This document shows, in pieces, positions 49,561-56,209 of a stretch of DNA of 56,209 nucleotides. Within the stretch, counting starts at the first letter, position 1, and each line of letters begins with the position of its first letter. Source of the stretch: Actinomycetota bacterium. Lineage in GTDB: Bacteria; Actinomycetota; Actinomycetes; Actinomycetales; Microbacteriaceae. A program made the position numbers and the translations under genes. Location of the stretch: assembly GCA_005778835.1 (NCBI GenBank), contig SXMG01000022.1:1-56209 (forward strand), in the 5' to 3' direction. The notes beneath the pieces are model-generated. The model was not told the origin of the DNA. It saw nothing but the letters and a program-made list of their open reading frames with translations, and did no database searches.

Positions 49561-50888
49561 AGGTTCGCGATCTCCTGCTCGTACGACGCCTGCAACTGAG
49601 CCACAGCATCCTCAGGAGAGAGGGTGCCCAAGAACACAGCTGCGTTGACCCGGTAGAACAGGTCGATCGTCGCCTGCGGCATGACGCTGTCGAAGGCGAA
49701 CACGATGCCATCGGTCGAGGCAGCGAGCTGCTCGAACTGCTCCCGCAGCAACGGGTTCTGAATCTTCGAGGGGTCACCGTCAGGGTGGTTGGAGCCCTGC
49801 GTCTGGTAGATCTCGACGAAGACATCCTGGTTGGCCGGGTCGGCCAGGAACTCGAGGAACTCGACAGCGAGCTCCTTGTTCTCCGAAGCCTCGGTGATCG
49901 AGATGGCGATCTCCGGTCCACCAGCACCCATGAGGGGGAAGTCCGCTCCCTCGAGCGTCGGGATGAAGAACGAGCTCACGTTCCCCTCACCGAAGCCTTC
50001 GAGCATGAGGTTGTTCTCCCAGCTGCCGACGACGTAGTAGGCCGCGCCACCTTCGAGGAAGAGAGGTGCGCCGCCGCCGCCGAGTGACCCGGCGTCGGGG
50101 TTGGTGAGGCCACTCGCACCCCACGCGGCGAAGGCTTCGTAGGCCTTGACCATGGCGGGGTCGTCGACGCGAATCTCACCGGCGAACATCTCGGTGAAGA
50201 CCGTCTCGCCGAGCTCACCGCCGACCATGGCGCTGATCACCCAGGCGCCGACGTAACCCTCGAGGTTGGCGACGGAGAAGCCGACTGCGTCGGTGTTGTC
50301 GACGACCTGCTGACCGTTCTCCATCAGCTCTTCCCACGATGCCGGGCGGTCTGCAGGGTCGAGACCGGCCTCTTCCAGAATCGCGTGGTTCTGGAAGACC
50401 GTGAAGAGGTTGCCCGCGCCGTAGGGCATTCCGAGAATGCGACCGTCAGGAGCAAAGCCCTCTCGGTTCACGTTGAAGCCCGCGAGCGAGTCGAGGGTCT
50501 CCTGCGAGAGCAGCGGCTCGAGGTCGATGAAGAAGTCTGCGAACGAAATGGTCGGACCGCCCGCGTACTGCACGCGGATGTCGGGACCGGTGCCGGCGAT
50601 CGACGCCGCCTGGAACGCAGCGCTGTTCGACGTGATGTCGCCGCCCTGCTGGGCGGTCGTGATCTCCACGCCGGGGTTCGCCTCTTCGAAGGCCACGGCC
50701 ATCCGGTCGAGGAACGAGTTCTCGAGGTCAGGCTCGCCGTTCTCGAGGGTCCGCCCGAGGATACCGGTGTCCCAGATCAGGAGCTCCTGGGTCCCTCCCT
50801 CTGCGGGAGTCGCCGGGGCGCACGCGGTCATGCCGACCATGACGCCCGCCGTGAGGAGCGCCAGCGCTCCTGCCTGTCGTTTCTTCAT
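49557..50888 (-). CDS. Sugar-binding lipoprotein of the second CUT1 transporter
   Basis: A 443-residue family 1 solute-binding protein. The signal peptide MKKRQAGALALLTAG... leads to a lipobox-like MTAC with Cys23 as lipid site. The mature protein starts TPAEGGTQELLIWDTGI, then LEDSFLDRM-type helices and ITTAQQGG. GGAAGGA lies 7 nt before the ATG. An upstream 73-codon open frame (51106-50885) ends overlapping this ATG. Operator site C lies about 270 nt upstream, so the 5' untranslated region is unusually long for this window. Confidence 0.92.
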   Translation of the reverse strand: MKKRQAGALALLTAGVMVGMTACAPATPAEGGTQELLIWDTGILGRTLENGEPDLENSFLDRMAVAFEEANPGVEITTAQQGGDITSNSAAFQAASIAGTGPDIRVQYAGGPTISFADFFIDLEPLLSQETLDSLAGFNVNREGFAPDGRILGMPYGAGNLFTVFQNHAILEEAGLDPADRPASWEELMENGQQVVDNTDAVGFSVANLEGYVGAWVISAMVGGELGETVFTEMFAGEIRVDDPAMVKAYEAFAAWGASGLTNPDAGSLGGGGAPLFLEGGAAYYVVGSWENNLMLEGFGEGNVSSFFIPTLEGADFPLMGAGGPEIAISITEASENKELAVEFLEFLADPANQDVFVEIYQTQGSNHPDGDPSKIQNPLLREQFEQLAASTDGIVFAFDSVMPQATIDLFYRVNAAVFLGTLSPEDAVAQLQASYEQEIANL

Positions 50889-51106
50889 TGCTGTGTCCTT
50901 CCGATCGGAATGCTCGACCGGGTGGCCCCGGTCGATTCGGGAATCGCGCGCACACTGCCGACACGTCGCCGGGTCGTCGGTGATGCGGCGAGCTTCGGGC
51001 GAGCGAAGCCGCCGGCCGAAGGTCGAGAGGGGAGGCTGCGGAACGCGTGCAGGCGCGAGGCATGACCGGCGTGGGCCAGGGTGCTCTCCAGCGTCTGCGA
51101 CATCAT
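50885..51106 (-). CDS. Possible 73-codon leader open frame before the second binding-protein gene
   Basis: An open frame of 73 codons starts at an ATG at 51106, with GGAG about 10 nt upstream, and ends in a TGA that shares bases with the ATG of the binding-protein gene (ATGA), the same overlap used throughout this window. The translation (MMSQTLESTLAHAGHASRLH...) is rich in Ser, Arg, Ala and Thr, and has no recognisable domain. It could be a translated leader that couples to the lipoprotein gene, or chance. Codon-position GC and conservation would decide. Confidence 0.3.
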   Translation of the reverse strand: MMSQTLESTLAHAGHASRLHAFRSLPSRPSAGGFARPKLAASPTTRRRVGSVRAIPESTGATRSSIPIGRTQQ

Positions 51107-51152
51107 CGTCCCGTTTCTCCGTACCGAGGCGTGAGCCCCGTGGGTGAAGCCA

Positions 51153-51167
51153 TTACATCATACCTAG
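51153..51167 (-). promoter_or_regulatory. Shared TATGAT operator-promoter, site C
   Basis: TTACATCATACCTAG on the plus strand, 14 bases identical to site B; read leftward it gives TATGAT (51162-51157) as -10 for the transporter operon beginning at 50888. Confidence 0.65.
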
Positions 51168-51197
51168 AGTCGCGTTGCACAAGCCCGGATACGAAAT

Positions 51198-51232
51198 CGT
51201 TACCGCGCTGGCGCCTCTTCTCGGTGGTAACG
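51198..51232. repeat. Inverted repeat CGTTACC/GGTAACG
   Basis: Perfect 7-bp arms at 51198-51204 and 51226-51232, 21 nt apart, the right arm running directly into the TATGAT of site D. With a centre-to-centre spacing of 28 bp, it could be a paired half-site or a separate operator. Confidence 0.5.
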
Positions 51233-51243
51233 TATGATCTAAA
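51228..51243 (+). promoter_or_regulatory. Shared TATGAT operator-promoter, site D
   Basis: TAACGTATGATCTAAA; TATGAT (51233-51238) is the -10 reading rightward into the enolase-superfamily gene at 51337. On the opposite strand it contains TTAGATCATACG, matching the TTASATCATAYS core. Confidence 0.6.
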
Positions 51244-51336
51244 GGTGCATCGCGCAGTGGCGGTCACGGGCTGGTGCCCGACTCTCCACGCAGAGAGCAC
51301 GCATCCCCTGACCATTGCGAAGGCGGCATACGGCAC

Positions 51337-52536
51337 ATGATCATCGATTCCGTCGACTTCTTCTACGCTTCGATGCCCGAGGTCACCCTCGAGGCGGATG
51401 GCAGTCAGGATGCCCTCCTCGTCCGAGTGGTCGCTGATGGTCAGGTCGGCTGGGGTGAGTGCGAGGCCTCGCCGCTCACCTCGATCGCCGCCTTCGTGGC
51501 GCCTCGCTCGCACGGCGTCTGCCAGCCGGTCGCAGCATCCGTTCTGGGTGAGAGGCTCGACGGCCCCGACGACATCGAGCGCATCGCGCAGCTGGTCGGG
51601 CGCAACAGCCTCGACCTGCTGCAGGCCGGGCACACCTGGTCGGGCATCGAGATCGCGCTGTGGGATCTGCTCGGCAAGGTGCGCGAAGAACCCGTGTGGA
51701 AGATGCTCGGCTACACCGAGAACCACGCCAAGCTGCCGTACGCCTCGATGCTCATGGGCGACACTCCGCAAGAGACCCTCGACCGTGCGCGCCTGGCCCG
51801 CACGAACGGCTTCCGCGCCGTGAAGTTCGGCTGGGGCAGCTACGGCACCGGCAGCGCGGCCGACGACGCCGACCACGTGGCCGCCGCGCGCGAGGGCCTC
51901 GGCGACGACGCGCAGCTGCTCATCGACGCCGGTCAGATCTGGGGCGACGACGTCGACGCAGCGATCGCGCGGCTCGAGGCGCTCGAGAATGCGCGCGCGA
52001 CGTGGCTCGAAGAGCCCTTCGTGCCGCACGCCTTCGTCGCGCACGCCGCCCTCGCCTCGCGGGCCCGCACCGTCGGCATCGCCGGCGGCGAAGGCGCCCA
52101 CACCGTGCACATGGCCACCAACCTCATCGACTACGGGGGCGTGCGCTTCATCCAGGTCGACGCCGCGCGCATCGGCGGCATCGGTCCGTCGAAAGCCGTC
52201 GCCGAGCACGCGGTGCGGCACGGCGTGACCTACGTCAACCACACCTTCACCTCGCACCTCGCGCTCTCGGCCTCGATGCAGCCCTTCGCCGGTCTGGCCG
52301 ACCACCGCATCTGCGAGTACCCGGTCGAGCCCAAGCCCGTGGCCCTCGCCATCTCGAGCAACCACATCCTGCTCGACGCCAACGGCGAGGTGCGGGCACC
52401 CGACGCGCCCGGTCTCGGCATCGAGGTCGACCTCGCAGGCCTCGTGCCCTACCTGCGGCACGTCGAGATCTCGATCGACCACGAGCGCGTCTACACGAGC
52501 CCCGAGGTGCCGCATAAGGTGAGTGCAGTCGTCTAG
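51337..52536 (+). CDS. Enolase-superfamily sugar acid dehydratase (mandelate racemase/muconate lactonizing type)
   Basis: A 399-residue member of the enolase superfamily. The barrel shows AVKFGWGSYG (Lys163), metal ligands Asp197 in LLIDAG, Glu225/226 in WLEEPF and Glu252 in AGGEGAHT, then Asp275, and His302/His307 in YVNHTFTSH. Such enzymes remove water from sugar acids to give 2-keto-3-deoxy acids. It starts at the ATG at 51337, giving MIIDSVDFFYASMPE; earlier codons lie in untranslated sequence. It heads the regulator-containing operon, and its likely place is between the SMP-30 lactonase and the SDR/FAH steps. The exact acid is unknown. Confidence 0.88.
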   Translation: MIIDSVDFFYASMPEVTLEADGSQDALLVRVVADGQVGWGECEASPLTSIAAFVAPRSHGVCQPVAASVLGERLDGPDDIERIAQLVGRNSLDLLQAGHTWSGIEIALWDLLGKVREEPVWKMLGYTENHAKLPYASMLMGDTPQETLDRARLARTNGFRAVKFGWGSYGTGSAADDADHVAAAREGLGDDAQLLIDAGQIWGDDVDAAIARLEALENARATWLEEPFVPHAFVAHAALASRARTVGIAGGEGAHTVHMATNLIDYGGVRFIQVDAARIGGIGPSKAVAEHAVRHGVTYVNHTFTSHLALSASMQPFAGLADHRICEYPVEPKPVALAISSNHILLDANGEVRAPDAPGLGIEVDLAGLVPYLRHVEISIDHERVYTSPEVPHKVSAVV

Positions 52537-52554
52537 GCACAGGGAGGCTGGCGT

Positions 52555-53322
52555 ATGGCGGAGATCGCCAGTGAAGTCGATCGCGGCGCAGGCTACGCGA
52601 TGCGCGGCCTGCAGGGCCGCGTCATCGACGGCGTCGGCCGCCAGATCATCGGCGGCCAGTACGCCCCCGGCGACCTGCTGCCGAAAGAGGCCGAGCTCAC
52701 CGAGCAGTTCGGCGTCTCTCGCACCTCGGTGCGGGAGGGCATGCGCGTGCTGGCGGCCAAGGGGCTGGTCGACATCCGTCAGAAGATCGGCACCAAGGTT
52801 CGCCAGCCCGAGAACTGGAACGTCTTCGACAGCGACATCCTGCGCTGGCACAGCGAGGTCGGGCACGGCGACGAGATCATGCGAAACCTCGTCGAGGTTC
52901 GGCAGATCATGGAGCCCGCCGCTGCTCGTCTCGCCGCGGGGCGGGCGTCGATGGACGACCTGCGCCGCATGGACGATGCTCTCGCGGACATGGTCGCGAT
53001 GGCGACTGATCGCGAAGGCTACGCGCACGCCGACGTCGAGTTTCATCTCTCGGTCTACGCCGCCTCGCACAATGTGCTGCTGCGGCAGTTCGGCAGCGTC
53101 GTCGCCGACTTCATGTATGCGTCGTTCAATGTGCAGCAGGCGACGGCGGCCGACGACGAGGTCTTTCTCGAAGACGCCGCGACGCATGCCGCGGTGTTCG
53201 AGGCGATCAACCGTGGCAACGGCGAGAAGGCGGCCGAGGCCATGCTGCACGTCGTGCTCGACGGCAAGAACGCCCTCATCAAGGCCCTCAGCGACCAGCG
53301 CGATGTCGCGTCGTCGGGCTGA
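52555..53322 (+). CDS. GntR-family regulator, FadR subfamily, proposed regulator of the glycan locus
   Basis: A 255-residue regulator. The winged helix is LPKEAELTEQFGVSRTSVREGMRVLA (split about residues 43-68), followed by VFDSDILRW, a linker seen in sugar-acid regulators such as DgoR, and an FCD domain with metal residues suggested by HADVEFHLSVYAAS and DAATHAAVFEAI. It lies 18 nt after the dehydratase gene. By analogy with DgoR-type proteins it would sense a sugar acid or keto-deoxy acid from this pathway. It is the only regulator gene in the 30-56 kb block, so it is the best candidate for binding the four shared TATGAT sites. Confidence 0.9.
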   Translation: MAEIASEVDRGAGYAMRGLQGRVIDGVGRQIIGGQYAPGDLLPKEAELTEQFGVSRTSVREGMRVLAAKGLVDIRQKIGTKVRQPENWNVFDSDILRWHSEVGHGDEIMRNLVEVRQIMEPAAARLAAGRASMDDLRRMDDALADMVAMATDREGYAHADVEFHLSVYAASHNVLLRQFGSVVADFMYASFNVQQATAADDEVFLEDAATHAAVFEAINRGNGEKAAEAMLHVVLDGKNALIKALSDQRDVASSG

Positions 53323-53340
53323 CGCCTCGAAGGCAACGGG

Positions 53341-54270
53341 ATGACCGCTCAGCCGGCCGTGCGCCTCGAGCGCGGCGGCATCAGTGCGGTCGTACTGCCC
53401 GACGAGGGTGGCGTGCTCGCCGAGCTGCTCGTGCACGGTCGACCGGTGCTCGCCGCCACCCCCTGGGCTTCGACGGTCGTGCCGTCGGCGAGACCCGCAG
53501 TCTCTGAAGCCGCCTGGGTCGAGGGCTGGCGGGGCGGGTGGCAGCTGTGCTTTCCGAGCGCGGGGCAGCCGAACCCTGCGGCGGCCGTGCTCGAGGGCTT
53601 CCACGGCGCGGCATCGCAAGCCCCGTGGCTCGAGGTCTCGCGTGCCGCCGACACCGTCGCGCTCGGGTGGGCCGACCATGACGGCCTGAGCGCCGAGAGG
53701 CTCTGGCGGCTCACCGACGACGGGGTCGCCGTCGCCACACGCGCGCGCAACGCGGGGCCCGAGTCGCGCGTGCTCGTCATCGCCGAGCACCTCATTCTGG
53801 GCGGCGACGTGCTCGCCGGCCCGCTCTCGCTCGAGGTGCCGCCGACCGCGCTGCTGCGGCCGCTCGACTACGCTGGCCTGCCCGAGGGCTCGCCGACGAC
53901 CTGGCCGGGCGACCCGGCCGACCGCTGGACGTCTGTCGACCGCGCGACCCCGGCCCGCGTCACCGGGCTCATGGGCGTGCAGCCCCAGCGCATCGGCGCG
54001 CGCGGCGAGCACGTCGAGGTGCTCGTCGAGTGGCAGGGCTCGGCCCTGCCGCACGCGCTGCTCTGGGAGGAGCTCGGCGTCTCGACCGAGCACCCCTGGA
54101 ACGGGCAGGTGCACGCACTCGGCATCGAGCCCACGTCGACACCCCACGGCGCGGGCACCGCGCTCGACTCGTCGCTCGTGCGGCTCGCCCCGGGCGGCAC
54201 GCTCGAGTGGGGCGTCTCGCTCGGTGTGCGGTGGGCATCCGTCGCCACACCCCCTCAGGAGGCATCATGA
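53341..54270 (+). CDS. Aldose 1-epimerase-like mutarotase
   Basis: A 309-residue beta-sandwich protein of the galactose-mutarotase superfamily. The N-terminal RLERGGISAVVLPDEGGVLA is typical, EGWRGGWQLCFPSAG takes the place of the usual NPSAGGN-like loop, and LEGFHGAA carries the conserved His. The expected job is anomer interconversion of the free sugar before dehydrogenation. It starts 18 nt after the regulator and overlaps the next SDR gene by 4 nt. Sequence motifs are weaker than in GalM, so a related carbohydrate-binding role is possible. Confidence 0.82.
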   Translation: MTAQPAVRLERGGISAVVLPDEGGVLAELLVHGRPVLAATPWASTVVPSARPAVSEAAWVEGWRGGWQLCFPSAGQPNPAAAVLEGFHGAASQAPWLEVSRAADTVALGWADHDGLSAERLWRLTDDGVAVATRARNAGPESRVLVIAEHLILGGDVLAGPLSLEVPPTALLRPLDYAGLPEGSPTTWPGDPADRWTSVDRATPARVTGLMGVQPQRIGARGEHVEVLVEWQGSALPHALLWEELGVSTEHPWNGQVHALGIEPTSTPHGAGTALDSSLVRLAPGGTLEWGVSLGVRWASVATPPQEAS

Positions 54271-55007
54271 CCGCACTCTCGTCACCGGCACCGCTGCGCA
54301 CCATCGTCACAGGCTCGGCCAACGGCATCGGGGCGGCGATCGCCGAGCGTCTGCGGGCGCGCGGCGACCGTGTCGTCGGGCTGGACCGCGAAGACGGTCA
54401 GGATGTCGTGCTCACCGACCTCGCAGACCCCGAGGCTCGCGCGTACGGCGTCGCGCTCGCGACCGAGCGGCTCGGCGGCGTCGACGTGCTCGTCACGGTC
54501 GCGGGCATCTTCCGTCAGGGTTCCATTCACGACAGCGGCTTCGACGACTGGCGGGCGGTGTGGGCCGTGAACCTGGATGCTCCGCTCGACCTCATGCGCC
54601 TGCTCACGCCCGGCATGGTCGAGCAGGGCTTCGGCCGCATCGTGACGATCACGAGCGTGCACGCTCGGCAGGCTCAGCCGGGGTGCCTCGCCTACGACGT
54701 GTCGAAGGCGGGGCTCGAGGCGGCGACGCGGTCGGCGGCCCTCGACCTCGCCCCTCACGGAGTGCTCGCCAACGCGGTCGCCCCGGGCTTCGTGCGCACG
54801 CGCATGAGCCTGCTGCCCGACGGCAGCGACGAGACCGACACTGATGCATTCCGTCAGCAGTATGTGGCGAGCGGCAAGCTGCCGCTCGGTCGTGGGGCGC
54901 TGCCCTCTGAAGTGGCTCCGGCTGTCGAGTTCCTCTCCGCCCGCGAGAACACCTATATCACCGGCCAGGTGCTGACCGTCGACGGCGGTCTCACCATGAC
55001 GTTCTAG
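54267..55007 (+). CDS. SDR oxidoreductase, likely sugar 1-dehydrogenase
   Basis: A 246-residue classical short-chain dehydrogenase: VTGSANGIGAAIAERL cofactor motif, VTVAG in place of NNAG, catalytic Ser in ITSVHARQ, and YDVSK (Tyr, Lys). The ATG at 54267 overlaps the mutarotase stop (ATGA) and follows AGGAGG. Standing between a mutarotase and a lactonase, it fits best as the first pathway enzyme, oxidising the sugar at C1 to a lactone. The other SDR at 35512 would then be the 2-keto-3-deoxy acid dehydrogenase; the roles could be swapped. Confidence 0.88.
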   Translation: MTALSSPAPLRTIVTGSANGIGAAIAERLRARGDRVVGLDREDGQDVVLTDLADPEARAYGVALATERLGGVDVLVTVAGIFRQGSIHDSGFDDWRAVWAVNLDAPLDLMRLLTPGMVEQGFGRIVTITSVHARQAQPGCLAYDVSKAGLEAATRSAALDLAPHGVLANAVAPGFVRTRMSLLPDGSDETDTDAFRQQYVASGKLPLGRGALPSEVAPAVEFLSARENTYITGQVLTVDGGLTMTF

Positions 55008-55016
55008 GGGTGCATC

Positions 55017-55886
55017 GTGATCATCGAGGGCCTGGGTTTTCCTGAAGCGCTGCGCTGGCGCGACGGCGCGCTGTGGTTCAGCGACATGTTCCGCTCACGC
55101 GTGGTGCGGTGGGTGCCGGGGTCGGAGCCCGTCACCGTGCTCGATGCCGCCAGCGGCGGGCCGACCGTGCCCGGCGGGCTCGGGTGGCTGCCCGACGGGC
55201 CCGATGGTCGAGGTGACCTGCTCGTCGTCGACTGCGAGCAGCGCCGCGTGCTGCGGGTGCACGGCGGCGCCGTCTCGGTGCACGCCGACCTCGCCCCGCT
55301 CATCACGCATTCCGCGAACGACATGCACGTCGACGCCGACGGCACGGCCTGGGTCGGCGGGTACGGCTTCGACCCCGAGCACGATGAACCGGTGCCCTCG
55401 CCGCTCGTGCGGGTCGACGCCGACGGGGCGACCTCGGCCACAGCATCCGTCTTCGTCTTCCCGAACGGATGCGAGCGCGACGCCACCGGCACCCTGCTCG
55501 TCGCGGAGACCTTCGCCGACCGTGTGTCGCTGATGTCACGTGACAACGCCGTCACCCAGCGCGCACGGTTCGAGCCCGGCAGCGGGCCCGACGGCCTCTC
55601 GATCGCGCCGGACGGCACCGTCTATGTGGCACTCGCCTTCGCGGGCGCCCTCGCGCGCCTCACTCCGCTCGAACAGGGTCCGGATGCTCCTGCCCAGCTC
55701 GTCCATCGCGCCGAGCCCCTCGCCGACGGGCCCGGCGCCGGGCCGCTCGGCATCTACGACTGCGCCGTGCACCCCGACGGCCGCCGCATCGCCGTCGCGA
55801 TGGCGAGCCTCGACGAAGCGCTCGCCGAGCGCGTCGACACCGGCCGCATCGTTCTGCTGGACCTGCCCCTGCCCGCTCTGCCCTGA
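55017..55886 (+). CDS. SMP-30 family sugar lactonase
   Basis: A 289-residue six-bladed propeller of the SMP-30 family. Metal residues are suggested by GLGFPEALRW (Glu), HSANDMHVD (Asn), VFPNGCERD (Asn) and SGPDGLSIAPDG (Asp). The start is a GTG 9 nt after the SDR stop. In this operon it would hydrolyse the lactone produced by the SDR to the open sugar acid used by the dehydratase. It is only distantly like the SMP-30 protein at 24382. Confidence 0.88.
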   Translation: MIIEGLGFPEALRWRDGALWFSDMFRSRVVRWVPGSEPVTVLDAASGGPTVPGGLGWLPDGPDGRGDLLVVDCEQRRVLRVHGGAVSVHADLAPLITHSANDMHVDADGTAWVGGYGFDPEHDEPVPSPLVRVDADGATSATASVFVFPNGCERDATGTLLVAETFADRVSLMSRDNAVTQRARFEPGSGPDGLSIAPDGTVYVALAFAGALARLTPLEQGPDAPAQLVHRAEPLADGPGAGPLGIYDCAVHPDGRRIAVAMASLDEALAERVDTGRIVLLDLPLPALP

Positions 55887-55940
55887 GCGAAATCGCGGCG
55901 TCGCGGCGTACTCGCACCCCGCGGCGTCGTCGCAGGCGAG

Positions 55941-55946
55941 TAGCAT
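55941..55946 (+). promoter_or_regulatory. -10 element for the ABC ATPase gene
   Basis: TAGCAT is followed by 7 nt and the ATG at 55954, the same leaderless arrangement as at 6715 and 24369. Confidence 0.4.
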
Positions 55947-55953
55947 CCCGCGC

Positions 55954-56209
55954 ATGGCATTCATCGAAGCCGAAGGGCTCGTCAAGACGTACTCGCCGAA
56001 AGGGGCGCCCGTCGTTCGCGCTCTCGACGGCCTCGACCTCGAGGTGCCGCAGGGCACCGTGCCCGCGCTGCTCGGCCCCAACGGCGCCGGCCCGCGTCCT
56101 GCAGCGCGCGGCCAGCGCTGGCCGCGGCGCTCAGGATGGCGGCGAGGGCCGACGGGCCGTCGTCGCCGGGCACGACCCACGTGCGGCCGCCCGTCCCGAC
56201 GGGCTCGCC
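55954..56209 (+). CDS. ABC transporter ATP-binding protein (DrrA-like), N-terminal fragment broken at Walker A
   Basis: The first 46 codons read MAFIEAEGLVKTYSPKGA and VRALDGLDLEVPQGTV, then LLGPNGAG, the start of a DrrA-type ABC ATPase. The Walker A Lys and everything after it are missing: from about 56090 the reading changes to Arg/Gly/Pro-rich sequence without family features up to the edge. A Pro also replaces the usual Phe just before LLGPNGAG. The break coincides with an inverted segment, so this may be an assembly fault at a contig edge rather than a real truncation. Confidence 0.65.
   Translation, partial: MAFIEAEGLVKTYSPKGAPVVRALDGLDLEVPQGTVPALLGPNGAGPRPAARGQRWPRRSGWRRGPTGRRRRARPTCGRPSRRAR
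56095..56209 (-). other. Inverted segment resembling the C-terminus of a DrrA-type ABC ATPase
   Basis: On the minus strand an open frame reads GRTWVVPGDDGPSALAA, ILSAAASAG and ALQDAG, similar to the C-terminal domain of DrrA-like ATPases (end near ...VDDLALRRPTLDEVF). It is opposite to the broken ATPase N-terminus and joins it near the GC-rich palindrome GGCGCCGGC. A fold-back join of two parts of the same gene is the simplest reading. Confidence 0.4.

Larger units (their letters stand above)
50889..51336. other. 448-bp divergent regulatory region without a clear gene
   Basis: The longest stretch without a confident gene. It holds, from left to right: the possible leader frame (51106-50885, minus), operator-promoter site C (51153-51167) reading left, an inverted repeat CGTTACC/GGTAACG (51198-51232), and operator-promoter site D (51228-51243) reading right. 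The plus-strand leader between site D and the ATG at 51337 is about 90 nt; I see no riboswitch that I can name in it. Confidence 0.7.

Noticed and set aside
51047-51340. A 97-codon plus-strand open frame across the divergent regulatory region
   Set aside because: It crosses two operator-promoter sites, has no Shine-Dalgarno sequence and overlaps the dehydratase start.
51103-54147. A 1014-codon open frame on the minus strand
   Set aside because: It covers three plus-strand genes with clear domains (dehydratase, regulator, mutarotase); the translation has no recognisable features.

Overview
The window is a very GC-rich bacterial segment, densely packed and almost entirely coding. Many genes overlap by 4 nt (ATGA or GTGA), GTG starts are common, and many promoters place a TANNNT -10 hexamer only 6-7 nt before the start codon, as expected for leaderless mRNAs. 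With the gene families present (class I xylose isomerase, ROK XylR, CUT1 sugar transporters without their own ATPase, an LldD-type lactate dehydrogenase) this points to an actinobacterium, most likely a Microbacteriaceae-like heterotroph. The family-level placement is inference. Both ends cut through genes, and the right end looks like a damaged contig edge.

Region 1 (1-14.6 kb) is a xylose/xylan block. After a partial ATP-grasp gene and a TetR/small membrane protein pair come xylA-xylB with pfkB, the divergent ROK regulator xylR, a LacI regulator, and a five-gene xylo-oligosaccharide operon (binding protein, two permeases, GH3, GH10) read leftward. That operon has a near-consensus promoter and a perfect LacI-type operator. 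Neither enzyme has a signal peptide, so oligosaccharides are probably imported and cut inside the cell, and xylose then enters through XylA/XylB.

Region 2 (14.6-30.4 kb) holds small units: an aldo/keto reductase; a FadR-type regulator with lldD; a three-gene operon of unknown function (acyl-CoA dehydrogenase-like, PIG-L deacetylase fused to a methyltransferase, glycosyltransferase 2); a DUF1801 protein; a TetR/SDR divergent pair; an MFS exporter; an SMP-30 protein; and two short operons of hydrolases and oxidoreductases.

Region 3 (30.5-55.9 kb) is the most interesting part: an apparently co-regulated glycan locus of at least five transcription units. It includes four genes for Gfo/Idh/MocA and TIM-barrel proteins; a leftward six-gene operon (GH36, GH38, GH2, a beta-propeller protein of unknown family, SDR, FAH hydrolase); Gfo/Idh/MocA plus ThuA; a second CUT1 transporter; and a rightward operon (enolase-superfamily dehydratase, FadR-type regulator, aldose epimerase, SDR, SMP-30 lactonase). 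Four start regions share a motif with TATGAT at its centre, each in the direction of transcription, suggesting one regulon under the FadR-type regulator. The enzymes make up a non-phosphorylative route (sugar, lactone, acid, 2-keto-3-deoxy acid, 2,4-diketo acid, pyruvate plus a short acid) and a likely 3-keto-glycoside cleavage module. The sugar itself cannot be named from sequence.

No rRNA, tRNA, CRISPR array, insertion sequence, integrase or phage gene was seen.
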